Assembly (NCBI GenBank): GCA_948806215.1
Contig: CAQIDI010000001.1
Location: 62,001-126,000, forward strand
DNA length: 64,000 nt
Reading direction: 5' to 3'
DNA from: an uncultured Eubacteriales bacterium
GTDB taxonomy: Bacteria > Bacillota > Clostridia > Christensenellales > UBA1242
Shown here in pieces: positions 18,729-27,525 of this stretch. Under the pieces are notes generated by a model, which saw nothing but the letters and a program-made list of their open reading frames with translations, searched no databases and was not told where the DNA came from. The number at the start of each line of letters is the position of its first letter. Within the stretch, counting starts at the first letter, position 1. Both the position numbers and the translations under genes were made by a program.

Positions 18729-19760
18729 TTAAATTAGTAATGTTGCATCGCCAAAACTAAAAAATCTATATTTTTCTTTAACTGCTAAGTTATACATATT
18801 TAAGGTTTCTTTTATTCCTATAAATGCACTAACTAGCATAATTAAGGTACTTTCTGGTAAGTGAAAATTGGTTATAACTCCATCGACAACTTTAAACTTA
18901 TATCCGGGATATATAAAAATGTTTGTATCGTCGCTACATTCCGTAATTTTACCAAACTTTGTTGCTGCACTTTCTAGTGTTCTAATACTTGTTGTTCCAA
19001 CAGCAATAACACGCCTACCTTCCTGCTTTGCTTTGTTAATTATTTCGGCACTTTGTTTTGAAATTTCGTAATGCTCGGTGTGCATTTCGTGATTTAAAAT
19101 GTTATCTTCACTAACTGGCCTAAATGTGCCCAAGCCAACGTGAAGCAAAACTTCGGTTACTATAACACCTTTTTGTTTTAATTTTTCAAGAAGCTCGTTT
19201 GTAAAATGCAAGCCAGCAGTAGGCGCAGCACTCGAACCATCAACCTTAGAATAAACTGTGTTATAACGGCTTTTATCTTTGCATTCTTGCCTAATATAGT
19301 GTGGAAGTGGCATTGTGCCAATTTCGTTTAATATTTCTTCAAATACTCCACTAAACTTAAATTCGATTTCGGCTTCGCCAAATTCTTTTATTTTAGTTAT
19401 TACGCAAGATAGTTTTTCGTTAAACTTTATTTCTGTTCCAATTTTAACACGCTTTAGTGGTTTTATTAAAACATTCCAACAAGTGTTATTATAGCGTTTT
19501 AAAAGCAAAACTTCAATTTTTGCATTTGTTTCAACTTTAACGCCATATAGTCTGGCTGGAATAACTTTAGTGTTGTTAACAACTAAAACATCGCCAGCAA
19601 CTAAGTAATCAAAAATATCTTTAAATATTTTATGTTCAATAGTTTTAGTATCCTTATGATACACCATTAAGCGTGATGAATCACGAGGCTCAACCGGAAA
19701 TTGAGCAATAAGTTCTTCTGGTAAGTTATAGTTATAAGTGCTCTTACTTAAAATATCCAT
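18729..19760 (-). CDS. queA: S-adenosylmethionine:tRNA ribosyltransferase-isomerase
   Basis: 343 residues. QueA builds epoxyqueuosine on preQ1-tRNA using the ribosyl group of SAM. Motifs: YNLPEELIAQFPVEPRDSSRLM at the N-terminus, VLVVNNTKVIPARL near 55, PLPHYI, GSSAAPTAGLHFT near 175 and HVGLGTFRPV. The ATG overlaps the ruvB stop (TAATG), showing translational coupling. It is followed directly by tgt. Confidence 0.97.
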   Translation of the reverse strand: MDILSKSTYNYNLPEELIAQFPVEPRDSSRLMVYHKDTKTIEHKIFKDIFDYLVAGDVLVVNNTKVIPARLYGVKVETNAKIEVLLLKRYNNTCWNVLIKPLKRVKIGTEIKFNEKLSCVITKIKEFGEAEIEFKFSGVFEEILNEIGTMPLPHYIRQECKDKSRYNTVYSKVDGSSAAPTAGLHFTNELLEKLKQKGVIVTEVLLHVGLGTFRPVSEDNILNHEMHTEHYEISKQSAEIINKAKQEGRRVIAVGTTSIRTLESAATKFGKITECSDDTNIFIYPGYKFKVVDGVITNFHLPESTLIMLVSAFIGIKETLNMYNLAVKEKYRFFSFGDATLLI

Positions 19761-20809
19761 TATTTTTCTTCCTTTGGAACATACATTTCTATATATTTTT
19801 GGCGAGAATCGCTAAATTCTTTGTTTAAGTGCTTATATGCGTTTGGAAGTGCTACTCTACCACGAGGGGTTCTAGCAATAAAACCAAGTTGAAGTAAGTA
19901 TGGTTCGTAAACATCTTCAATGGTATTTGATTCTTCACCAGTTGCGGCACTTAAAGTATCAAGTCCAACAGGGCCACCATTAAACTTATCGATTATTGTG
20001 TTTAACAATTTTCTATCTATAAAATCTAAACCAAGTTCATCAACTTCTAACATATTTAAAGCTTCGTTACAAAGTTCGTAAGTTATTGTTCCATTTCCCA
20101 TAACCGAAGCATAATCGCGTACACGCTTTAAAAAACGATTGGCAATACGAGGTGTTCCACGGCTTCGAAGTGCAAGTTCTTCGCAAGCTCTTTCATCAAT
20201 TTTAATTCCTAAAATGCTTGCCGAACGGCTAATTATTTTGCTAAGTTCGTTTTTATTATACATTTCAAGCCTGCAAACAACACCAAATCTATCGCGAAGT
20301 GGCCCTGTTAACATTCCTGCTTTTGTTGTTGCTCCAATCAAAGTGAAAGGTTGAAGTTTTAGGCGCATAGTTCTAGCACTTGGACCTTTTCCTAAAATAA
20401 AATCGAGTGCATAATCTTCCATAGCAGGATATAAAACTTCCTCTACTGACCTATTTAATCTGTGAATTTCATCAATAAACAAAACATCGTTTTTATTTAA
20501 GTTGGTTAAAATACTAGCCAAATCGGCAACTTTTTCGATTGCTGGTCCACTTGTTATTTTTAAGCTTGAACCAAGTTCGTTTGCAATAATGTGGCTTAAA
20601 GTTGTTTTGCCAAGCCCTGGTGGTCCATAAAGCAAAACGTGATCTAGTGCTTCGCCACGCTGTTTTGCTGCTTGAATATAAATATTTAAACTCTTTTTAA
20701 TTTTATCCTGACCAACATAATCCGACATAGAAGTTGGACGCAAAGTATTTTCAACATCTTCATCTTCTAAGCTTTTAGTGCTGGTAATAAATCTCTCATC
20801 GTCTTCCAT
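19760..20809 (-). CDS. ruvB: Holliday junction branch migration helicase RuvB
   Basis: A 349-residue AAA+ motor. LRPTSMSDYVGQDKIK opens the domain. Walker A is GPPGLGKTT (about residue 63), Walker B is LFIDEIHRL, sensor 1 is GATTKAGMLTGPLRDRFG, and the arginine finger is in that last block. The winged helix (about 270-340) includes GPVGLDTLSAATGEE. It works with RuvA and RuvC, encoded immediately upstream. Confidence 0.98.
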   Translation of the reverse strand: MEDDERFITSTKSLEDEDVENTLRPTSMSDYVGQDKIKKSLNIYIQAAKQRGEALDHVLLYGPPGLGKTTLSHIIANELGSSLKITSGPAIEKVADLASILTNLNKNDVLFIDEIHRLNRSVEEVLYPAMEDYALDFILGKGPSARTMRLKLQPFTLIGATTKAGMLTGPLRDRFGVVCRLEMYNKNELSKIISRSASILGIKIDERACEELALRSRGTPRIANRFLKRVRDYASVMGNGTITYELCNEALNMLEVDELGLDFIDRKLLNTIIDKFNGGPVGLDTLSAATGEESNTIEDVYEPYLLQLGFIARTPRGRVALPNAYKHLNKEFSDSRQKYIEMYVPKEEK

Positions 20810-20816
20810 ATTTCAC

Positions 20817-21410
20817 CTAGCCTAAGTTTTTTAATGCCTTAGCAATTAATGTTTCGGTTGTATCGGTTTCGGTAGCAACTCGTTTTACAAGTTTTAATGC
20901 GTCAAAACGGCTTAAGCCCATATTAACAAGCAGTTCACAAGCTTCGTCGCACGCTGTGGTACTTATGTTATTATTTTCAAATTCGATACTTGATAAACTT
21001 CCGCTTAAATCACCTATTTTACCTTTTAATTCAAGCACAATTCGTTCTGCAGTTTTTTTACCAATTCCCTTTGCTTGCGAAATGGTTTTAACATCGCCAG
21101 TTATAATGCAATTAACTAAATCGTTAGGTTTAATTGCACTTAAAATTTGCTGAGCCATTTTAGCACCAACTCCAGAAACTGTTATAAGTTCTAAAAACAA
21201 ATTTTTTTCTTCTTTACTTAAAAAACCAAATAACAAAAAAGCATCCTCTCTAACGTGCAAATAAGTGTAAACTTTAGCCACTTCTCCAACATTACCTAAC
21301 AAACTTAAGGTGTTAGTAGAAACAAAAATTTCGTAGCCAATTCCATTACATTCAATAATAACACTATTTTCGGTTTTATCTTCAATTTTACCAGTTATAA
21401 ATGCGTACAT
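20817..21410 (-). CDS. ruvA: Holliday junction DNA-binding subunit RuvA
   Basis: 197 residues. The N-terminal OB fold (TGKIEDKTENSVIIECNGIGYE) is followed by helix-hairpin-helix motifs (VSGVGAKMAQQIL, AKGIGKKTAERIVLELK) at about 75-130 and a C-terminal three-helix domain that contacts RuvB. It is spaced 7 nt from ruvB and 12 nt from ruvC. Confidence 0.97.
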   Translation of the reverse strand: MYAFITGKIEDKTENSVIIECNGIGYEIFVSTNTLSLLGNVGEVAKVYTYLHVREDAFLLFGFLSKEEKNLFLELITVSGVGAKMAQQILSAIKPNDLVNCIITGDVKTISQAKGIGKKTAERIVLELKGKIGDLSGSLSSIEFENNNISTTACDEACELLVNMGLSRFDALKLVKRVATETDTTETLIAKALKNLG

Positions 21411-21422
21411 AAATATTTCCTT

Positions 21423-21923
21423 TTATTTAATATCTGTTCCACTAAGCACCAAGTTTGTTTGGCTGTGGCAAAGAGCTGCAGCAAGTGCATCGGCAGCATC
21501 GTCTGGCTTTGGCACTTTGGTTAAATTTAGTATTGCTTTAACCATATACTGAATTTGATGTTTATCTGCTCGGCCATTACCAGTTAGTGCTTGTTTGATT
21601 TGAAGTGGTGTGTATTCGTATAATCTATCGGTGCCCATTTTTTTTGTTGCTGCAAGCAAAATAACTCCTCTTGCCATTGCAACATTAATTACGGTTTTTT
21701 GGTTTGTGTGATAAAATAGTTCTTCCATAGCAAAATGATCGGGTTTATATTTATCAATTAAGTAACTAATACCATCGTATATTTTATTAAGCCTAACCGA
21801 CATTTTTAAACTTTTATCGGTTTCTATAACTCCATAATCTAAAACCTTGGTTTCGCGTTTGGTTTTTTCTATTATTCCAAAACCTACTATTGCATAACCC
21901 GGGTCGATACCTATAATTATCAT
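21423..21923 (-). CDS. ruvC: Holliday junction resolvase RuvC
   Basis: 166 residues. The acidic catalytic residues are visible: IGIDPG (D7 type), AMEELFYHTN (E about 67) and PDDAADALAAALCH (two Asp near 140). The dimeric nuclease cleaves junctions delivered by RuvAB. It is the first gene of ruvC-ruvA-ruvB-queA-tgt. yebC lies upstream, separated by a 269-bp spacer. Confidence 0.96.
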   Translation of the reverse strand: MIIIGIDPGYAIVGFGIIEKTKRETKVLDYGVIETDKSLKMSVRLNKIYDGISYLIDKYKPDHFAMEELFYHTNQKTVINVAMARGVILLAATKKMGTDRLYEYTPLQIKQALTGNGRADKHQIQYMVKAILNLTKVPKPDDAADALAAALCHSQTNLVLSGTDIK

Positions 21924-21956
21924 AACTCTTCACCATTATTATTACTAATAATAATT

Positions 21957-21983
21957 ATTATATAATATAAGCAGTTTTGTCAA
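21957..21983 (-). promoter_or_regulatory. Probable ruvC operon promoter
   Basis: Consensus TTGACA on the minus strand at 21978-21983, with TATAAT/TAATAA candidates 15-17 nt further on. It is the only good -35 in the yebC-ruvC spacer. Confidence 0.55.
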
Positions 21984-22161
21984 ATGCTTAAACTAATTTT
22001 AACTTATTTTTTCAAACATTTGTTCAATATAGATGTTTTTCAAATAAAATTATTAAATAGTAAAGTTATAAAAATTAATTAATTTTAACTATTATGCAAA
22101 ATTTGATTTATTGGCTTTAAAAAAGCGATTATTAAATATTTGCATAGGATTAAAAAAATAA

Positions 22162-22186
22162 AAAAGTGCTTAAAAATAGCACTTTT
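22162..22186 (-). terminator. Terminator of the YebC-family gene
   Basis: Stem AAAAGTGCT/AGCACTTTT with a long T-rich tail on the minus strand, just after the stop. The rest of the 21924-22192 spacer shows only AT-rich sequence and the ruvC promoter. Confidence 0.85.
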
Positions 22187-22192
22187 AATTTA

Positions 22193-22933
22193 TTATTCTT
22201 CGTCGTCTTCTGGAAGTTCTACATTATGATAAACTTCTTGAATATCGTCGTTATCCTCTAACTCATCTATTAATTTTAAGAAGCTTTTTAATTTATCGGC
22301 TTCTAATTTTATGTAGTTAGCAGGAATAAGGTCTAATTCTGCATTATCCATTGGAATATTGTTAGATTCAAAGTATTGACGTGCAGATTCGAAGTTTTCT
22401 GGAGTTGTTAATATTTCGTAGAATGTATCGTATGTTACGCAATCTTCTGCATTTGCTTCGATAGAATGCATCATCATATCGTCTTCTGTAATACCAACAC
22501 CTTTAGGAATATCGATAACACCTTTTTTGGTGAATAAATAAGATACACAGTTTGTTGAACCAAGGCTACCACCGTGATGATCAAAATAGTGGCGAACTTC
22601 GCTTGCTGTGCGGTTTTTATTATCGGTTAAAGCTTGAACAATAACAGCTGAACCGGCTGGACCATAGCCTTCGTATGTCATGGCTTCGTAGTTAACAGAA
22701 CTTAGCTCTCCTGTTGCTTTTTTGATGGAACGATTAATGTTATCGTTTGGCATATTATTTGCTCTTGCCTTAGCAATAACTGTTTTTAGTTTTGCGTTAG
22801 AGTTAGGATCAGGGCCACCTTCTTTTACGGCAACAACTATTTCTCTACCAATTTTTGTGTAGATTTTTCCAGTTGCGGCATCGTTAGCAGCTTTTTTGTT
22901 TTTAATTTTACTAAACTTATTATGACCTGACAT
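22193..22933 (-). CDS. YebC/PmpR-family regulatory protein
   Basis: 246 residues. The N-terminal signature SGHNKFSKIKNKKAANDAA with KIYTKIGREI, and the middle block ARANNMPNDNINRSIKKA, define the YebC/TACO1 family. These proteins act in translation at difficult motifs or as DNA-binding regulators. The role in this species is not known. The C-terminus is acidic. It follows a TrmH-like gene by 12 nt and has a terminator, so the two are likely co-transcribed. Confidence 0.93.
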   Translation of the reverse strand: MSGHNKFSKIKNKKAANDAATGKIYTKIGREIVVAVKEGGPDPNSNAKLKTVIAKARANNMPNDNINRSIKKATGELSSVNYEAMTYEGYGPAGSAVIVQALTDNKNRTASEVRHYFDHHGGSLGSTNCVSYLFTKKGVIDIPKGVGITEDDMMMHSIEANAEDCVTYDTFYEILTTPENFESARQYFESNNIPMDNAELDLIPANYIKLEADKLKSFLKLIDELEDNDDIQEVYHNVELPEDDEE

Positions 22934-22945
22934 TGTTACTCCTCC

Positions 22946-23695
22946 TTAATTTATTATATACATTAAAATGCTAGCACTAATGCTTGCATTTAAACTTTCT
23001 ACATTGTTATTCATTGGAATTGTTACTGTGTAATCGCATATTTCTTGAATGGTGTTACTAACTCCATTGCCTTCGTTACCAATAACCAATCCAAAACTTT
23101 TTGGTGGATTAAATGATTTTAAATTTTTGCCGTTTAAATTGGCAGAAATAAGATTGAACTTGTGCTGTTTCTTTAAATTGATTAATTCTTGTTCGGTTAC
23201 AAACAAAAAGTTAATATTAAAAACATAACCCATACTAGAACGAATTACTTTTGAAGAATATGGATAAACACCATTAACACACACAATTTGTGTGTATCCA
23301 AAAGCAACTGCACTGCGAATTATTGCTCCAAGATTTGATGGGTCTTGCAAAGAATCAAGCACTAAAAATTTACTATTAAAATTAAATTCACTTTGTTTTG
23401 GAAGTTCAACTAAAGCATAAATTCCGCTTGGGGTGCTTGTTTCTGAAATTTTGTTTGAAATAGCATTAGAAATTAATGTTATATTATTATTTGTTTTAAT
23501 TAAACTAGCAAATTTGTTTTGTTTACCTGATTCAATAAAAATTTGTTTAACATTTAATTTGTTATTCAAACAATCTTTAACAACTTTTTCGCTTTCAACA
23601 AAGCACGCATTTAAGGATAATGCTCCCTTTTTTGTTTTTGCAAGCATTAAATCCTTAATTATTGCGTTTTGTGTTGAAGTTATTTCTTTAATCAT
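22946..23695 (-). CDS. TrmH-family RNA 2'-O-methyltransferase
   Basis: 249 residues. A small substrate-binding N-terminal domain (EITSTQNAIIKDLMLAKTKK) is followed by a SPOUT domain with FLVLDSLQDPSNLGAIIRSA (motif 1, about 105-125), SSMGYVF and the knot motifs LVIGNEGNGVS and IPMNNNVESLNASISASI. The likely product is a 23S rRNA 2'-O-methyltransferase of the RlmB/TsnR type. The target base cannot be deduced. The ATG at 23695 has GGA upstream, and earlier in-frame codons lack a ribosome site. Confidence 0.9.
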   Translation of the reverse strand: MIKEITSTQNAIIKDLMLAKTKKGALSLNACFVESEKVVKDCLNNKLNVKQIFIESGKQNKFASLIKTNNNITLISNAISNKISETSTPSGIYALVELPKQSEFNFNSKFLVLDSLQDPSNLGAIIRSAVAFGYTQIVCVNGVYPYSSKVIRSSMGYVFNINFLFVTEQELINLKKQHKFNLISANLNGKNLKSFNPPKSFGLVIGNEGNGVSNTIQEICDYTVTIPMNNNVESLNASISASILMYIIN

Positions 23696-23753
23696 ATAAA
23701 TCCAAAAAAACATTAAGTTAACCTTAGTTAACCTAATATTTTAAAATTTTTAA

Positions 23754-24107
23754 TTAAGCTAGTTTTGATTTTGCTGTTTCAACTAATTTAGCAAAAGCAT
23801 TTGCATCGTTAAGTGCAAGGTCTGCTAAAACTTTACGGTTAAGATTAATGTTGGCAAGTTTTAAGCCGTGCATAAATTTTGAATATGAAATATTGTTTAA
23901 ACGGCAACCTGCGTTAATTCTTGCAATCCAAAGTTGACGGAAATCACGCTTTTTTAATCTACGGCCAACATATGCATATTGACCACTTTTCATAACTGCT
24001 TGGTTAGCTACACGATATAAGTGACCACGAGCGCCACGATATCCTTTAGCTGCTTTTAATACTTTTTTGCGATTTTTGTTCGCATTAACTGCTCTTTTAA
24101 CTCTCAT
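23754..24107 (-). CDS. rplT: 50S ribosomal protein L20
   Basis: 117 residues, normal length. MRVKRAVNANKNRKKVLK, AKGYRGARGHLYRVA and QLWIARINAGCRLN are L20 signatures. The protein is needed early in 50S assembly and, in related bacteria, represses its own operon by binding the leader. Last gene of infC-rpmI-rplT. Confidence 0.98.
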   Translation of the reverse strand: MRVKRAVNANKNRKKVLKAAKGYRGARGHLYRVANQAVMKSGQYAYVGRRLKKRDFRQLWIARINAGCRLNNISYSKFMHGLKLANINLNRKVLADLALNDANAFAKLVETAKSKLA

Positions 24108-24118
24108 TGCTATTCTCC

Positions 24119-24313
24119 TTATTGATTTAACATACCTTTAATGTTTTTCTCGTCGGCTTTGCTAACATAAGCTGGTTGACGTAAAGCCATTTTGCGAGCT
24201 GGCTCTTTTTTAGTTAAAATGTGACGACGGTTTTGACGATTACGTTTAACAACACCAGATGGTTTTACTGAAAAACGTTTTTTAGCTGTGCTTCTTGTTT
24301 TTTGTTTTGGCAT
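24119..24313 (-). CDS. rpmI: 50S ribosomal protein L35
   Basis: 64 residues, very basic. PKQKTRSTAKKRFSVKPSG and RRHILTKKEPARK match L35. AAGGAG lies upstream of the ATG. It sits between infC and rplT in the conserved order. Confidence 0.97.
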   Translation of the reverse strand: MPKQKTRSTAKKRFSVKPSGVVKRNRQNRRHILTKKEPARKMALRQPAYVSKADEKNIKGMLNQ

Positions 24314-24338
24314 AATAAAATATCTCCTTGTAAAAAAT

Positions 24339-24851
24339 TTATTTTGTGTTTTTTGGTGAAATAACCATTATTATTTGTTTTCCGTTAATTGCTGCTGGTG
24401 ATGTTACTTCCCCAACATCGCTTAACATTTCAGCAAATTTTTGCATTATAGGCATACCTAATTGAGGATTTGCTAATTGCCTACCAAACATACGTAGAAC
24501 AACTTTAACTTTATCGCCGTTAGTTAAAAATTTTCTAACGTTTTTTGCTTTAAATTGTAGGTCGTTATCGGCAATGTTCATACTTAATTGCATACCCTTA
24601 ACTTCGGCAACCTTTTGTTTTTTCTTAGCTTCTTTTTCACGCTTTAGCATATCGAACCTATATTTGCCATAGTCCATAACTTTGCAAACAGGTGGAACTG
24701 CAACAGGCGAAATTAAAACTAAATCAAGTTCTTGCTCTTCGGCAATTTTTTTTGCTTCGGCTAATGATACAATACCATAAGTAACACCATTTTCACCGTT
24801 TAAGCGAACTTCCTTAGCACTAATTTGCTCGTTAATAAGTAAATCTTTAAT
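24339..24851 (-). CDS. infC: Translation initiation factor IF-3 (AUU start)
   Basis: The family begins at KDLLINEQISAKEVRL. The codon before it is ATT at 24851-24849, preceded by AAGGGGG with a 9-nt spacing, whereas no ATG, GTG or TTG is suitably placed. This gives 170 residues, a standard IF-3 length. The N domain binds the 30S platform (EVRLNGENGVTYGIVS), and the C domain carries VMDYGKYRFDMLKR and a basic linker. IF-3 discriminates against non-AUG starts, so an AUU start gives autoregulation, as known in E. coli and Geobacillus. Longer in-frame reading up to 24911 runs into the leader terminator and is unlikely. Confidence 0.93.
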   Translation of the reverse strand: MKDLLINEQISAKEVRLNGENGVTYGIVSLAEAKKIAEEQELDLVLISPVAVPPVCKVMDYGKYRFDMLKREKEAKKKQKVAEVKGMQLSMNIADNDLQFKAKNVRKFLTNGDKVKVVLRMFGRQLANPQLGMPIMQKFAEMLSDVGEVTSPAAINGKQIIMVISPKNTK

Positions 24852-24896
24852 GGCTGGATACCCCCTTAAAATATTTTCAAAGTTGAAAATTGTCAC

Positions 24897-24927
24897 AAAA
24901 AAAGTGAGCATAGTTCACGCCCACTTT
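24897..24927 (-). terminator. Attenuator hairpin in the infC leader
   Basis: On the minus strand AAAGTGGGC pairs with GCTCACTTT (one G-U) and is followed by seven Ts, 45 nt before the infC start. Its position in the leader suggests attenuation rather than end-of-operon termination. Confidence 0.75.
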
Positions 24928-24929
24928 TC

Positions 24930-25013
24930 AATTCAAAACAAAATAATAAAAATGTTTTGACCAAACCAAGACGAAACCTGTTTGGTGAGAAGTGGCCTTC
25001 TACTTTGATTAAC
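24930..25013 (-). promoter_or_regulatory. Probable L20 leader of infC-rpmI-rplT
   Basis: The minus-strand leader between the promoter and the attenuator contains complementary blocks AGAAGGCC/TTCT and CCAAAC/GTTTGG able to form helices that may compete with the attenuator. In Bacillota this operon is controlled by L20 binding such a leader. Assignment rests on position and structure. Confidence 0.6.
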
Positions 25014-25019
25014 GATTAG

Positions 25020-25048
25020 ATTATAGTTAAATTAAATTTAAAAGTCAA
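25020..25048 (-). promoter_or_regulatory. infC operon promoter
   Basis: Minus-strand TTGACT (25043-25048), 17-nt spacer, TATAAT (25020-25025). Confidence 0.8.
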
Positions 25049-25064
25049 CATTTTTTATTAATTT

Positions 25065-27458
25065 TTATTTATTTCTTATTGCATCAATTGGTTTTTTATG
25101 TGCAATTCGTGTTACAGGAATAAAGGTTGAAATAAATGCTGCCACAACCGCTACGCCTAAGATTAATGCTATTTGAATAGGTCCAAAGCCAAGTAGTGAA
25201 ACAAGCAAGCCTTGACCACGCAAATAACCATTTAAAAATATTATTACTCCAGCCGAAATTATGGTTGCAAGCACCGAGTTAATAAGAGCAATTATTAGCG
25301 ATTCGTTAAAGAATATTCCAAACACATCGGAGCTTCTTGCTCCAACTGCCCTTAAAATTCCTATTTCGCGTTTTTTATAACTGATTGATGTTGTTATATA
25401 GTTAAATAATAGTAGTGATGCAAAACAAGCAAAACCTATTCCTACATAAAATAATACTTGTGCAACTTGAGTTAAAATTTCATCAAAACTATTCAAAATA
25501 TAAGATGCTGCATTTTGAATTTGATATTTATAGTTACCGTTTTTATAATCCACAACATAATTAATAAGTTCAGTATCTTGCTTATCGCTTATTATTGGAG
25601 TTTGAATAAAGTTATAGTTTTTGGCACTGTTTTTAAATAAATCTTCGCTAATAAAAAATGAGTTTGACAAAGATAAACGAGTTATGGCTTCTAATTCGCC
25701 AATTAAAAATTGGCTTGTCATATCGTAATTAAAGTTTTCGTTTTTTAGTATTTCGTAACGGCTAAAATCGGTGTTGGTATTAATAACTCCAACAATTTTA
25801 AAACTAAAATAATGATCCTCGTTTTCGCTAACAAAATTTTCTAAATAAATTTCTAGTTCACGATTTATTATATCGGTTGCTTTATTAATTGTTGCAGTTT
25901 CGTAACCGCCAATTTCTGAATTATATTCTGTTGATTTATAACCTAACTTTTTAAACACTTCTAACTGATAATCGGTTATGGCAATTTCATTAACGCTACC
26001 AGTAGTTGCTTTTGGAAGCGAACCAGTTACTGTGTAACCCAATTCGTTTAAAATTGTGTTATTAATATAAGCAAAACCATTTGCATTTTCTCTATAAAAA
26101 TAAGAATTTGTATACTTATTTGTGTTAGAGCTATAGCTGATTCCGTTGTTATAATAATATGTATCATCTTCATTAACGCTTTTAAATGTAAAGGACGGAA
26201 TAAAGGTTCGATCGAACTTATCTTTATAATCTGTTACATCCTGATTTGTTAAAGGCGTTAAAGAATAGTAGTCGTATTCATCCTTTTCTTGTTTTATAAT
26301 TGATATATAATTAATATCACTTTCTTTAATTGATCTATAAGTTGCACTTGCTAAGTTATAAGAACTAAGTGCCGAAACAAAACCAAACATTGCAAAAGCA
26401 AGTGAAGAAAGAAGAATTGTTAAAAACAAGCGAAACTTTTTGTGTTTAAGTGCACTTGCACCCATTTTAATACTATCTTTTAATGGCATATGCGATTTTT
26501 TTAGTTGCAAATCGTTATAGCCATATTGCTTTATTGGAAGTGTGTGAATATTGGTTTTATCAAAATATGTTGAGCTACCATCATCGGAAAGTTTTAATTG
26601 TTTTTTAACTTCGGATGTTGACCTTTGGCTTAGTGGAATAACTGCATCGCTACTTTTTGTTATGTTGTTTAAAACCTTGGTTATGTAATAAAATTCCGAC
26701 ATTGTTATGTTATGCCCTTGTTTTATTATAACCGCTTTATCATCAACAATGTTAACCCCTGCAACAATTTCGCGTGGTGCTGTTTTATATTTTTGAACAT
26801 CCGATATTATTTCGCCGTCGGCAAGTTCAATAATTCTATCGGCATAAATTTCGGCAAATTCACGATCGTGCGAAACAACTATCACTAGTTTATCACGCGA
26901 TAGGTTTTTAAGCGTGTTAAAAACTTGTTTACCAGTTTTGCTATCAAGAGCACCTGTTGGTTCGTCCGCCATAATGATTTCTGGGTTTTTAATAAGTGCG
27001 CGCGCTATTGCTACGCGTTGTTTTTGACCACCACTAAGTTCGTTTGGTTTTCGGCTATAGTAACCTTCTAACCCAACATCGATTAAAGCTTTTTCAATTT
27101 GAAATTTATCAAATTTTTGATTTTGCAGTTCTAGTGCTAGTTCTATGTTTTTTCCAACACTAAACTCATCTAAAATATTATAATCCTGAAAAATAAACCC
27201 AATTAATGTGTTACGATAAGAATCAAAATCGCTTTGTTTAAAGTTTAAACTGGATTTTCCTTTTATAATAAGTTCTCCGCTATCGTAAGTATCTAGCCCA
27301 CCAAGCAAATGTAATAATGTTGATTTACCACTACCCGATTTTCCTAGAATAAAAACCATTCCTCTATCTTCAATAGTTAGATTAATGTTTTTTAAGGCTT
27401 GAACCTGCACCCCTTTTTTTGTTTTATAGGTTTTGCTTACATTTTTTATTTCAATCAT
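25065..27458 (-). CDS. ABC exporter: ATPase fused to FtsX-type permease
   Basis: 797 residues. The ATPase (about 1-225) has Walker A GKSGSGKST near 37, signature LSGGQKQRVAIARAL near 140 and Walker B IIMADEPTGALD. A linker (about 225-325) precedes one membrane helix near 345, a large extracytoplasmic region (about 365-650) and three C-terminal FtsX-type helices ending in PVTRIAHKKPIDAIR. This is the MacB/BceAB-like architecture for exporting or sensing peptides, lipids or lipoproteins. No partner permease, histidine kinase or immunity gene is adjacent, so the substrate is unknown. It lies downstream of thrS, after a terminator. Confidence 0.85.
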   Translation of the reverse strand: MIEIKNVSKTYKTKKGVQVQALKNINLTIEDRGMVFILGKSGSGKSTLLHLLGGLDTYDSGELIIKGKSSLNFKQSDFDSYRNTLIGFIFQDYNILDEFSVGKNIELALELQNQKFDKFQIEKALIDVGLEGYYSRKPNELSGGQKQRVAIARALIKNPEIIMADEPTGALDSKTGKQVFNTLKNLSRDKLVIVVSHDREFAEIYADRIIELADGEIISDVQKYKTAPREIVAGVNIVDDKAVIIKQGHNITMSEFYYITKVLNNITKSSDAVIPLSQRSTSEVKKQLKLSDDGSSTYFDKTNIHTLPIKQYGYNDLQLKKSHMPLKDSIKMGASALKHKKFRLFLTILLSSLAFAMFGFVSALSSYNLASATYRSIKESDINYISIIKQEKDEYDYYSLTPLTNQDVTDYKDKFDRTFIPSFTFKSVNEDDTYYYNNGISYSSNTNKYTNSYFYRENANGFAYINNTILNELGYTVTGSLPKATTGSVNEIAITDYQLEVFKKLGYKSTEYNSEIGGYETATINKATDIINRELEIYLENFVSENEDHYFSFKIVGVINTNTDFSRYEILKNENFNYDMTSQFLIGELEAITRLSLSNSFFISEDLFKNSAKNYNFIQTPIISDKQDTELINYVVDYKNGNYKYQIQNAASYILNSFDEILTQVAQVLFYVGIGFACFASLLLFNYITTSISYKKREIGILRAVGARSSDVFGIFFNESLIIALINSVLATIISAGVIIFLNGYLRGQGLLVSLLGFGPIQIALILGVAVVAAFISTFIPVTRIAHKKPIDAIRNK

Positions 27459-27486
27459 TTTTTTGTTCCTATTTGAAACTAAAATT

Positions 27487-27518
27487 AAAATGCATATTTA
27501 TGCAAAAATATGCATTTT
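27487..27518 (-). terminator. Terminator of thrS
   Basis: An 11-bp perfect stem AAAATGCATAT/ATATGCATTTT directly after thrS. The downstream tract is only partly T-rich. Confidence 0.65.
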
Positions 27519-27525
27519 AATTATT

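Noticed and set aside
24852..24911. N-terminal extension of IF-3 by 20 residues
   Set aside because: It would begin in the attenuator region, has no ribosome site, and is absent from the family. AUU at 24851 fits all signals.
25065..27458. Bacitracin-type resistance module
   Set aside because: The exporter has no neighbouring kinase, response regulator or second permease, so only a general exporter call is supported.
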